Of a DNA stretch of 30,433 nt, positions 10,671 through 22,200 are shown piece by piece. Both the position numbers and the translations under genes were made by a program. Every line of letters starts with the position of its first letter. Within the stretch, counting starts at the first letter, position 1. Source of the stretch: Apostichopus californicus (lineage: Eukaryota; Echinodermata; Holothuroidea; Aspidochirotida; Stichopodidae); NCBI GenBank assembly GCA_020650975.1, contig JAIPMN010005588.1:1-30433 (forward strand), given 5' to 3'. Below the pieces are notes generated by a model, which did not search any database, had not been told where the DNA came from, and saw only the letters and a program-made list of their open reading frames with translations.

Positions 10671-12670
10671 TTTTATACCCACTAGCTAATTGTTTAGTCA
10701 TCTTTTGTTTTAAAGTTCAAAGTGACCTGATGCAATTGGGTTTTGACTCATCTGCATGGAAGTCTCATATTTTGTGTCCTTTTAACTTTAAATAGCTGTT
10801 TGTACCAATCTCGCTACATCTTCAATGCTGTAATGATAGGGTTACCATGGGTCTAGATCCCCTTCCCCACCCCCCCCCAAGGTCCTACCCCTTTCTATAC
10901 TATGTGAGCATCCAGGTGGATTTTCCAAATTTGACAAATTGGCCAGATTGTTAGATATTTCGAACAAAGTTGTAATGAATACAGTGGAAAAACTTTCTTG
11001 ACAGGTTTTGGCCATCTTGTCCATAGTAACAGTCCTTCAGAAGTCTTATCTTAAAGCATATCGCAATAATACCATTTTTATGTAGGTGTCCTTCAAAATA
11101 ATCCCCCCCCCCTCAAACTGGTGGTGATAATGTGTCCTCCTTTCGTCAGATAAATATGGTAAACCCTATGTATCAAAATAAAAATTCCAAGCCAAATGAA
11201 AGGTGACTAGCTCCACTACTACCACTAGACATGTTTTATTTTGAGTAATAATCCAATTTTGCAACTTTTGAACATTTGCTCCTTAGAAGATGTTTCTACG
11301 GAATGTTTGAAAGTGTCTGGGCAACAAACTTTTACCAGAAGCAAATCAAACAATAATAATCAGATGTTGAAGTACTTTCAGATCCATAACTATCTTGCTT
11401 TGAGGAATGACGCTTTTTGCGTGATAACATCTGCGACAAATCCAACCATTCTTTATCATGCTCTTCTTTTAACACATTTGTGAGTACAAGAATGTATAGT
11501 ACTGGCTACACTTTATACAGTTAGCTAAAGTTAGGCCTACAATAAGTTTAACACAAATTAAGGAGCTATTTGGATGACAGATAATGTGACACACACAGCA
11601 GAAATGAAAAACTGTTTTCAAACTGCACACTGAAAAAATCCCATCTTGACATCTTGTTCGTAACTCTAGAGATGGTTGTACTATCAATGTAGTTTATATT
11701 TGCCAAATAACCTCTTACTAAATGTCAAATAATTGGCCATATCATTATAGCACATGTTCTTCAAAAGCTTTACTCTCCTCTGATAATCTTGTAGATTTGT
11801 TCATGAAATGTGATACATGTGGAATGTTTGTTATAGGTGTAGATGTACTCTGAGTACAAGGTTTTATCAAACAGCAATTTGTTTTACAAGAAAATTGTTT
11901 CGTTTTGTCTAAATTGGAGAGAAAACAGAAAGACACCTCCTTCTATTGCCAGATACATTAATCAAACCTAATAAATATTTAAAAAAAATCATCTTTCAAC
12001 TACTCTGCTATAAGGATGTAATTTTGACCAATCAGTAGAGAAACTTTACAGAGATGTACATACTGGAATGGTCCATCTACATCACCAGAATATTTCTAAA
12101 ATTATAACTATAGAAAGTTGAATTGCGGTGCCCTGATTTAACGATACTTAAATTTCAATCAAAGTGACAAGCTATGATAAATTTAGTCACAGGAGAGAAA
12201 TTCTAAAACATGAGTTCCCTGTGTTAGTGACTTATAGTGAAAAAAAAAGATATGTTTGATGTGGAGAGTGGAGACCAGAATGTTGCTGTTCAACAGAATC
12301 ATCTGCCAATTATTTATAGCCACAATTACGTCACAATACACACTGAAGTTGACCAAACTGTCAAGCAACGAACATCACAAACTTTAAGGGGACTCAATTC
12401 GGAGGCTGCTTTAAAAAAAAAATAATAGCCAAAAGTAAATTGCACCATGAAACAAACATAACATGCTTTGAGAAAATGCACACATAAGTGGAAGGAAACA
12501 ATGGATCCTAATGTAAAGTTTGGCAAGTTAATTTAATTGGCAAGAATATGATACAGAAAATATTGAATACAATTTACATATGCACCATGATTTCAAATGT
12601 GTAGTAATTTCAAAAGAGTGGATGGTAGCAAATCTTGAAGTGTAGTCATACAATGCCCATTCTTTCAATA
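10671..12670. other. Gene-free stretch between the retroelement tail and RXYLT1
   Basis: C-rich runs occur at 10865-10878 and 11103-11113. A degraded copy of the retroelement-tail motif may lie at 11278-11337. The part next to 12671 is presumably RXYLT1 3' UTR; a variant polyadenylation signal ATTAAA (minus strand) occurs at 12537-12532. No coding exon is recognised. Confidence 0.45.
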
Positions 12671-15600
12671 CTACAGATTTTTCTGCAACTCATCGAAAAA
12701 TAGTTGACGTAAATCTTCCTTGAACTGCCGGTACCATTCTATTAAATTCTTTCTCCTTTCGATGATCATTTCTGGAGTTAATTTCATCTCTTTTCTTATG
12801 ATCTCCGGTAGTTCTGACCAATCCTTCACGTATATGAAGGGCGCATTCCTATCTTTAAGCACCCTGAGCGTCCTATCCGAACACCGATCTGAAGTTCTGA
12901 CGTCCTCTATCACCGGTACGGAACCCATCGCAGCAGCCTCGTAGATCCGATAACATTCGATGTTCTTTCCGATGGGGCTCAGAGTCAAGTCACTCTGTTG
13001 TAAGATTTGGATATATTCTTCCATCGATTCTTTCGTCTCTTCTGCTTCCCACCTACGAAACAAAAGAGATGACTATTTTTTTTGTAAGAACTGTTTCACC
13101 ACTAGCAAATACTTGACATGGGGAAGGGCGAGGGGTAGAAGACGGGTGTAGGCAACGAGAGCCAAGATTACAGGCTAAAATAGCAAACTCGTGAAAAAGT
13201 GATGCAGATTAATCAAAGGTGACAAGTTTATGTTCAAAATCAAAGGATAATTAAACTAGTGAGTGAGAAGAATTATCCACAATAAAATGTACACCCACTT
13301 TAATACAACGGCACAAAACCTGTCTTTTTCTTATCTTGACTGTACTGACAGACCAATTTACAAATTTACTAATATATTTAATTGTCGTTACCCGACATAA
13401 GAACCCTACTTTGCAAATGAAGTGGGTAACAAAGAAGTTGGTATTTGTCTTGGTACTGACTGCTATGACAAGTGTGATGTTAGTAACTCTACTGAATATT
13501 TCTTGTGGCAGAAATGCAACAATTGTTTGTTTGTTTGGCTTTCGCTTTTTCTCTCGTTTTGTTGTTGTTGGTATACTTTATCTCTTTTCGTGGACTTGAG
13601 ATACATTACACTGCACCCAAACTCACCTGCTCTAGACTTGCATAAATGCACATATTGGTTTTTGATTTTGAGCAACAATGTCCTTCTGACTAACGTAAAC
13701 ATGTAGATTTCCCTTAAATTTACTCCACTACTCATATCATTCACTCAAAATACCTTTTTAATTTTTTTAAATTTTCATCACACAGTCAAAATAAATCACA
13801 GCAGTTATATGACAAGTTAAACATTTTACTCCCGATTAAGTATATGCAAAGATAGCCCAATCTAAGTACCTCAACTATAACAGTACGGTAGGGTAGGGCT
13901 AAGACTTAATATTCATTTTCAGAATGAACAGACTTTTTCCAAGATTTCAAACATCTGTTTAATATGACCTTAATGCAACAAAACTAAGGTTTCTGTTGAA
14001 GGGTATTTAAATTTTATGGTAAAATGCGACCAGCAAATAATTCATTAGAATCACTTGCTCAATCTAGCAAATTATATATGCCCAGCTGACCATTGTGGTA
14101 CAAATGGAAAGGCAAGTAGTAAGAGACAAGAGAAATACTTACAATTGTCTAGTTTTGACATAGCAGTAATCCTTTAGGTGAGATGTCTCTATGATTCTCA
14201 CTAAGTACTCTCGGGATGATCCGGGGTAAATCGTTCCCAGAAAATTGCATCGATACTGTCTGGAGTCAGCCGACAGTAACATTGACTGATCTTCTAAAGG
14301 GAAACCTCTATACCTGCAAAAGCAAAGTTGAAAATGTTGTTAAAGGCATTGAAGACTCGCCCCAAACTGCGTGCCGCGCTCTGGATAAGTTAACTATCCT
14401 TTGCCTGCAAGTGAAGTTTTTTTTATTGTCGCTACAAAATGCAGACAGTAATAAAACGTGATACCTTGTTATCTTTTATCTAGACCTGAGAATCGCTGCT
14501 TTATGTACACTGTGTTGTGGGTATTGAGTATTGGCCATAGCTGTATCTATTGACTGTACACTATTGTCTAATTACCAAGGGTAGCAAGCTGTGTGTGTAT
14601 TTCCTGGGATCGATGGTGGTGTCTAACACTTCTGTTACACCTCATTCGAAACTAGGTCAGATTACCGGCATGAGACGTTTCTTTGTGCGCGAATCTTCAC
14701 ACCCTTCAATGAGTGTGTGAAACACAAAGACAGCTTCAAATTTCAAAAGCACAGAGTTGGAAACAAGGATTCTTTACTTTCTCAGTACTATCATATTTTG
14801 ATGATAAAAACTTGATTCAATAATGTCCCTATATATGTTTTTAAAATCTTAAAATAGCTTTATGCATTTGAGTTTGATCACATTTTGATACCATGCAATG
14901 TGAAACAACCAGTTAATATGAAATGACTTAGTTTGGCTAGTAAAGTTTATATTTCTAGTCATGAAAAAAAACAATTACAAGTTTGAAAATTTACCGTTTT
15001 ACTTCCAAAGTTTCTTTAAAAGAAAAACAATTGTGCTTTTTAAGATTTTTTACCATATTAATGTCATTGTAGCACCAAAGAATGGTGAGCACAAAATTGC
15101 AAACTTGGTCCCCTTTTGCTCTCCCTATATGGCCATAATTTCTTTTAATCTGCTACTTCTCCTTACATGTCAACTTAACAGTAAACTCATTTTCAGCATT
15201 TCATTAACATATTTGTTTATTCAGTATATTTATCATTCAGGAAGGTGCACCCAACATGATGAAACTTGGGAAGAAGAGTTAAGAGGGTTGGGTTTGTATA
15301 GTCTTTTACCCCAACCCTCTTAAGAGTACAGTTTCCCTGGCCATATAACAGAATTTTCACCTTAAAAGAACATCTTTAATTCAGTCCACACTCAGCACCT
15401 TGAGAAACTTGAGAATGGGTCAGAGGAAAGAACACTTACGTTGCACTTCCCAGTGGCCACTGCAGTATTTGTCTATTGTCTACGATGGTAGTATCATATG
15501 TAATAAAGACCTTTTGTAGAAGACCACCATTGTTCTTTAAATATTGTAACAGCCATTCATTGTTACATTCTTCGTTTCCGATCAACATCAAGAAAGCAGC

Positions 15601-17939
15601 ACGAAGGTGAGTCAACAAGGCTAACTTCTCTAACCACATCCTTGTGTATGGCAACCTCTCCTCAGCACGGCCGTTTAATACTAACAGGATGTAAGCTGAA
15701 TCCAGTGATACATCATCCAAGCTTTTATCTTCACCATGATACCTGGATAATTGCGAGAGAAGCAGGTTTTACTCTGGTTATGGAGATCATACAAGTATTA
15801 TATAAATGGCATTAAAGATTCATTTACCACTAGCAAGCCAAGCTCATTTAAAGGTGGTTCTTTTCCTGACAATATCACATGGAGGTACATATTGCTGTTT
15901 GCCAGTAAGTTCACATCATCAACAATGATTGTTTTTGTTTTGGAAGGAATTGCAGGTAATAATTTGAAGCTCTGAAGCTCTTGTCTTATAAAATACTATT
16001 TTTCCTGTGTAAAAATGTGTTATACATCTTTGGACTTGTTTTACAATTTGACCATTTTGCATAGCAGCATTTTGCTATGCGATACAGGATAAATGATTAC
16101 CTAAGGTGTGTGGGTAATTTACGAAAATGTTTATGGAACAACCATTTTACCATGTAAAGTTGCCTAGAACTTTACCATATTAGCTAATAATATTATTAAA
16201 GGACTTGCTGGTAGGTTTCATTTGAAATGTAAGAAATACTTCTGATATGAAAGCAAACGTTAATCTGCACTTGATCCTCCATAGTTTATCAAATTCCAAA
16301 TCAAACTCTCTACTTACTTGAACAATATATCACCATGGATTAATTTGGCTGGTTCATCTGTTACATGCATGCTGTCACCTCCGAGTATATGTTCCCATGT
16401 ATAGTCACCTTAATATGAAGAAAATCAATATAACATTCCATATCCCTTTGACAGATCTATATTCAAATATGACCTTCATGGTGAACTATTCAAACCACTT
16501 AAACTTGACAAAGGGGCTTTTCATCAAATGTTACTACTGTAGTTAAAGGTGAAGGGGTGGTGCGATAGTGTAAACCCACCAGAAACCAGATTATCATGAC
16601 CTACTTGAAAATGCTCTGCTCTTTGTAATGATGTTGAACCAACTAGCTACACTGTAGTGATGTTAATCACAGTGCTTTCACCTCTCTTAGCATTTTCAGA
16701 ATTGGTCAGATGCTAGGGTACACTCTCGTCTGTCATATGAGGTCCCTGGAGCAGGAACGGGCGCCAAAACACATTTGCTCTGTCACTCTCTAAACAGTTT
16801 TAACAAAAAGACTTCATATTAGCTAGTGTTCATTCAAGATTGATACAAACAGATAAGGATAAAAGTAAGCTTCTGCGAGGGTTTCAATTCTCCAGGTTCA
16901 AACAATTATACACTTGACTAAATTGTCTCTCATAAAGACTTTCTTTTTTTTTAAATTACAGATACCATACTAAATCATACTGTACCTAGTCCGACTGTAC
17001 TCCAAATGTCTATAGTGGTCTGCGGTCTTCCTACAGAGAAATTTTGATGAACGTTGAACTTTTGTCTCGCAAAATTTGTCTGTGGAATCTTTGGTATGTT
17101 AGCAAAGTCTAGCTTCTCTTCTCTTAGAAAGATATCTTGCAAGCAAAAACAAAGGCAGAAAAGAAAATGTTGAAAATATGATCTCACATTCAGACTAAAA
17201 GATATCAAGTCCAGCAATTAGCTATTTTTGGGAGAAGTAAATGAACAATCTTTTTTTTCTTAATTATCCATATTTTGTTCAAATCTTTCTTGATCACCAT
17301 AAAACCTGGACATAATCATTTCTCAAATACTCTCAGATGCTTAAACAAGAAGACGATAAAAACTGAAAACAGCTGGAAATGATGCAATTCCTGTAAGAAG
17401 TTCCTAAAGAATTACAAGCAATTGGTGTAGATTTCACACAGCCAGAAGCCCAGAAAACAAAAAACAAAGGGTGACAGAAAGAGCCCATGATAAGCCTATC
17501 TGCCAACTATACTTTGCAATAATCAGAAAATTCCTGACTGTTAACTTTCATAACTTGCACATGGCTTCCGCTGATTATTTTATTCAGACAAATTCGACTG
17601 ATATTGATATTTTGGAAATCTTTGCAACAGTGACAATCTTAGCTAGACTAACTTTTTACTATTTTAGGCCTAACTTAGATTGCATAATTCGGCTAATGAT
17701 TTTATACACCCTGTTCATTTACTGAAAACAAGCATTCATCAGAAAATGACAAGGAAACTAAAAACATGACTGTTTAGTACGTTACGCTACATGATGATAC
17801 CTGGTTCTGCTGTATCCGATGTCGACAGCGATAGGGCTTCGAACAGAATCCAAAACATCGTGGAAAAGGTCCCTAAGCTTAAGATGATTAAAACAAGTCT
17901 TTTCTTGAGGTGCCGTTTAAAGATGTATTTCAACATCAT
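12671..17939 (-). CDS. RXYLT1: Ribitol-5-phosphate xylosyltransferase 1 (TMEM5), complete, six exons
   Basis: The exons in gene order are 17939-17801, 17135-16986, 16408-16318, 15742-15440, 14313-14143 and 13052-12671. Phases join perfectly to give 411 codons plus TAG; human RXYLT1 is 443 residues. The start is the first of two adjacent ATGs, with an in-frame TGA nine bases upstream. Residues 1-15 are basic (KRHLKKR), followed by one membrane segment at about 15-35: a type II Golgi membrane protein. Family blocks include IDIWSTVGLGDYTWEHILGG, a LNGR motif, GNEECNNEW, LQWPLGSATYR, CNFLGTIY, and near the C terminus SPIGKNIECYRIYEAAAMGS followed by VPVIEDV, which resembles the donor-sugar region of exostosin-like glycosyltransferases. 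In vertebrates the enzyme adds xylose to ribitol phosphate on alpha-dystroglycan, between the FKTN/FKRP and B4GAT1/LARGE steps. It is divergent from ATP5F1C. No frameshift or lost block is seen. Confidence 0.93.
13064..14135. other. RXYLT1 intron 5, no further gene
   Basis: Intron 13053-14142. Overlapping open frames at 13336-13744 on both strands are low-complexity or chance and have no splice-bounded structure. No exon or repeat family is recognised. Confidence 0.5.
14344..14704 (+). mobile_element. MITE family copy 1 inside RXYLT1 intron 4
   Basis: The sequence from TTAAAGGCATTGAAGACTC (14340) to GAATCTTCACACCC (14691-14704) is a direct second copy of the element at 27329-27684, by eye about 85% identical over 360 bp. 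The left TTAA is intact; the right flank reads TTCAA, probably a decayed TTAA. The ends form short TIRs centred on TGAAGA(C/T)TC. It has no coding content. Its left boundary is about 27 bp upstream of the acceptor of the 14313-14143 exon. Confidence 0.75.
15279..15323. repeat. Perfect 14-bp hairpin flanked by TTAA in an RXYLT1 intron
   Basis: TTAAGAGGGTTGGG (15279-15292) and CCCAACCCTCTTAA (15310-15323) are exact inverted repeats around a 17-base spacer. It could be a tiny foldback remnant of a TTAA-type element or a transcribed hairpin. Confidence 0.7.
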
Positions 17940-19244
17940 CTTGTTTCAATACTTGCTGATGTTAGTTCGAGAAGTAACATGTCATGACAAAGTATAGTTT
18001 CGCCTCTTTTCACTAACGCAGTATTTCTGCTGTTGACTCCGTTTTCTTAAGCTCGTTTGCCTATTGCTTGTACACATCTTGCACTGGCCAACATCTAAGT
18101 TGCGGATGGTGTACTTTGGCCTAAGTCAGTCGATAACTTTACACAAAGAAACATACAATACAACCATAGTTCCAATTTAATATGCAACAAGGTTGGGTGT
18201 GTATTATTTGTAACCCTGAACTACATTACTAAAAATAACCATTTATCATTTTTTTAAATATTGTTTTTATTGCTTTTAGTTATAAGTTTGTAGCATTCTA
18301 GTTACAGAGTTGGGCTAGTCAGTACAGGTTTCTACACATGTACACATGTAGTAGAACACAAACGTCCCCAAATCTGTTACCTTCACAATTCACATTTTGT
18401 ACGGCTTGGAGAAACGACTTGTGGCAAGCTTTATCTTCACGCAAGCGCTTTGGATCACTACTTGCTGTAAAGAACGAGGATTGGCAGGGTAGTCTCAGGT
18501 ATATTTCACAGTTAAAAGAAAATGACCCGTTGTTACTTCCTTTCTCTTTGGATCATTCCTGACGTTTATCTGTAGAAGAATATATCGCTCACATGTGAAT
18601 TTTGTGTTGTCGATCCAGTGTCAAAATGGAAATCTTGTGCCTAGATCGCTACAGCGATACTAGCCTAACGTTATATGTTATTCCTAGTGTTAAACAGAAT
18701 GCATTAGCATAGGCCAACGTCTGACAACTATTACTAATAAGATGTTTAATGTGGCTCATGGAAACACATTTTAACTTTGTATAACATTAGGATTCCGACC
18801 GATAACCTATAGGTTTAACGATTTGGTCGATTCACAAAAATTGGGCTAACACTGTAGTCGGTGCACATATCTGTACCCTAGGGTAGTAGGGGTAGGCATC
18901 AGCTATGCAACAAATGTAGTTATATTACTAGGGAAACAAACAATTGACTGTTTTCAAGTCAATCAATGTCCCAGTGCCATTCAGAAATACTTCTGTGGTT
19001 GGCTGAAAGTTTAATAGGGCCTAGGCTACATAGTACATTGTTAATTTTGACTGTTGAGTCAAAGCACTAATACTGTAATAGGCTAGTGGTAAATGAGATT
19101 TTCATAGAAGAAACTTTGTAAATCTAACAATTAATATGGAAATTGAGTGCTAGGCTTAGCCTAAATTATTTTGTTTCATGGAGCAATAAGTTCAAATTAT
19201 TCTGAACTATAACCTTCCTTTTCTCCCTGTTTAATCCCACCTAG
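17940..19244. promoter_or_regulatory. Shared intergenic interval of divergent RXYLT1 and ATP5F1C
   Basis: The two start codons face away from each other across 1.3 kb. This interval should hold the RXYLT1 promoter and 5' UTR and the ATP5F1C promoter and first exon. No TATA box or classical motif stands out. A relatively GC-richer patch at about 18360-18510, ending in a donor-like CTCAG/GTATAT at 18498, is the best candidate for an ATP5F1C 5' exon. This is inference from position and composition only. Confidence 0.45.
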
Positions 19245-19265
19245 GCTTAGATAAAAGAAGATACC

Positions 19266-22200
19266 ATGGCAACCTTAAAAAGAAGTAAGTAGTCTTTTCA
19301 CAAACTGTTTCACTATTTGTTGATTAATATCCTGATATTAATTATAAAGTTTATTAACCTTTTAAGTTTAAAAGTCACCAAGGCCTTTTCCTTCCACTTC
19401 TTTCTTGTTGAAAATTTGTATACGTTTCTTAGAAATGATATATGTTAAAGACTAGTTACAACCAAAAAGAATGGGAATGAAACAATAGAGTGGCCTCTGA
19501 AAGCACATTGTATACATTGTATAACACTACCACAGAGTGTGTTGTGTGTTAACATGTTAACTTTGTGTACGATTTCCACATTGAACCTTTGCCTGAGTTT
19601 ATATCATTAAATAAATCACATGGGAAGGTATACAAATTTGAAAGTAACAAAGAAATTTTGTCATGAAACACTTCAATAATGCTTTCTGAGTTGTAACTTG
19701 GGTGTCATCCCTGGTTATAGGTTATAAGAGGTGCTGTGACTTCTGACTGAAGAAGTGTACGCTTACATAGGAGTCTTCACCATCAGAGGGCAGATAACTC
19801 CTTTGGTATAGCCCAGAACTGCTGGCAGGAATCACTGGGTGTTATCCCTTTGTAGCCAAAATTTCCTTTCTCTTTGAAATGTAGTGTGGATCACATTGGT
19901 CTAACCAAAAGCTTGGGTTATTTTTTTGGATGATAAAGCACATTTGTAGATCTAGTTAGTGATGTTGCCTGATCTTGGTGACATAATATCATGATCTTTA
20001 TTGTTTTGCAGTTCAAACCAGACTAAAGTCTGTTAAGAACATACAGAAAATCACACAGTCCATGAAGATGATAGCAGCCGCCCGCTATGCCAAAGCAGAG
20101 AAGGAGCTGAAACCAGTCAGGCAATATGGCAATGGAGCTACAGGTATGAAAAGAATAGAACAGCATAATGCAGAAGACAAGTAAACTACGACAAAAACAA
20201 CAAGATATGTTGTAGTTTTGTCCACACTGAACCTAGTACTTTATAGCAACCAAACTAAAGCTCCAAACTGATACACAATATGTGAACCTACGTTATTACC
20301 TTTTGTAACTGGATAATACCTTCAAAAGTATTAGCTTTGACATTCAAAAGGAAGTGAAAGTTGTAATTGATTGCTTGTAGATAGGTGATACACCCAGATT
20401 TCTCCATTATATGATGTGTGTAGTGATAAATACAGTAGGTAGACTGCCAGTTACATTTGGGAAATGTGCTGCGATAGAGAGTGCTGTGATAGATTACCAA
20501 TTAAACGAGTTTGAAACTTTCATGTGGTTATGACTGTGAGAGATTGTGATCAAAACGCAATTATGAACAGGATAATATAGGTCAATATTTCTCTTTCCTT
20601 TTAAGCCCTCTACGATGCAGCAGAAATTTCTCCCCTGGAGAAGACAGAAAACCATCTGATCATCGCCGTCTCGAGTGATCGTGGTCTCTGTGGAGGTATC
20701 CATAGCCACATCTCCAAAGCTGTGAAAGCTTCCATTTTAGAGAAAGAAGACAAGAGCAATGTCAAACTGATCATTATTGGTGACAAAGCCAGGACCCAGC
20801 TTCAGAGGTATGTGGATGATCAGTGGCGGAGCGTCCATACAGTCAGGGGGGCGGATGCCCCCCCCCCCCTGATGGACTCAAATGGAATGCTGGCGCCCTT
20901 TTCAGCCTTTTACCACTTTTTACTTATTCACGATTATTGAATTTTTTTATTGCGCTCTCATCTACCTATTGACATTTGTCACACTTTGTTGGCGATGACA
21001 CCTATTTATTCTTCGTTTATCTACAAATTAAGAAGGCCCGGAAAGGTAATTTCCAGCGACCTAAGGAGTATCTTTACTCAAAAATTTCTGTACGCTCCGC
21101 GCCAACCTGTAGTGGCTTCCCCTTAGATAAAGTTGAAAGCGCCCCTACAGACCATTCTCGACACCCCTGACCAATAACCCTAGCTCCGCCACTGTGGATG
21201 ATAATACATTTGTGTAGTCATCTGTACTAAATTGTTTGGTTGGTTTGAATGGTGCCTATCACAGCAACAGGTTGGTCACTCCATTTACCCATCCATTGAA
21301 AATAACATTATAATGTATTTTGTTGAAATGTAGCAAGTCCACCTGGGGTTGAGTTGCATATTTCAACAGTTACAAGACCAAAGTAGAATAGATTCTCTCT
21401 TTACTCGGCCATGACAGGCTTGACAGTGTGAAAAGCAATATCTTTCAGTTTCCTATACGAAAGATGATTTGTGAAGAATTTGGAACCTAATTTTTTTTGT
21501 CTCTTTCTTTCATGTAACTTTCAGAATATTCAGTGACAAAATTATGTTCAGTATCAACGACTATGGAAGAAAGACACCGACTTTCCAAGATGCATCCAAT
21601 GTAGCCTCGGCCCTCCTCGGTTCTGGATATGAGTTTGATACTGGTGAAATCCTATTTAACAGATTCAAGTAAGGTTACTAAACACCACCGCACTGTAAAT
21701 CATGTGAAATGGGTGTCACATCTTTTCTTCGTTCCGCATATGAGTCAGGTTCATGTGAAAGTCTATTAAGAATACTTGGCTGAGATAAATTTAAGCATCT
21801 TCCTACCTTCAGTCTTAATGCACAGCGTTGGAACAAACGCCAGGATATGAGGTTCATACTGGTGAAGTCATTTAGTCTCAGTTGTAAAAGCCTCACTCTG
21901 CATATTGTTTTGAACATGATCTAACGGATATCTATCACGACAGTCTAAATTACCTCTTTCGGTGCCGACAGATACACTGTATTCAATTTCTCTATTTACA
22001 GCTTTTAGTCACCAAGAATGAGTAAATTAGAATTGAGAGTGCTTAGCAACAACACAAGAGTTTATAAACACAGTGAACCTGTTAGATTTTGAAAATAGGA
22101 CTCGAAACACATCTGCCATCTTTACTTGTATAGCACAGACACACTCTACAAATGTTCTTGTTGTGAAAACGTTTCAAAACAAATTGATCCTTCAGATGGA

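Noticed and set aside
11278..11337. Second copy of the retroelement tail with hammerhead-like fold
   Set aside because: Some order of motifs agrees (GAAGATG, GAAAGTGTC, GGGCAAC, ACTTTTACC) but the core and stems are not preserved; could be coincidence.
13336..13744. Overlapping 87- to 94-codon frames on both strands in an RXYLT1 intron
   Set aside because: No splice-bounded structure, hydrophobic low-complexity composition, no recognisable family.
18338..18562. Open frame of 74 codons considered as the ATP5F1C presequence exon
   Set aside because: Its only plausible donor (18498/18499) gives a phase that runs into a stop with either acceptor before MATLK, and the sequence does not look like a mitochondrial presequence.
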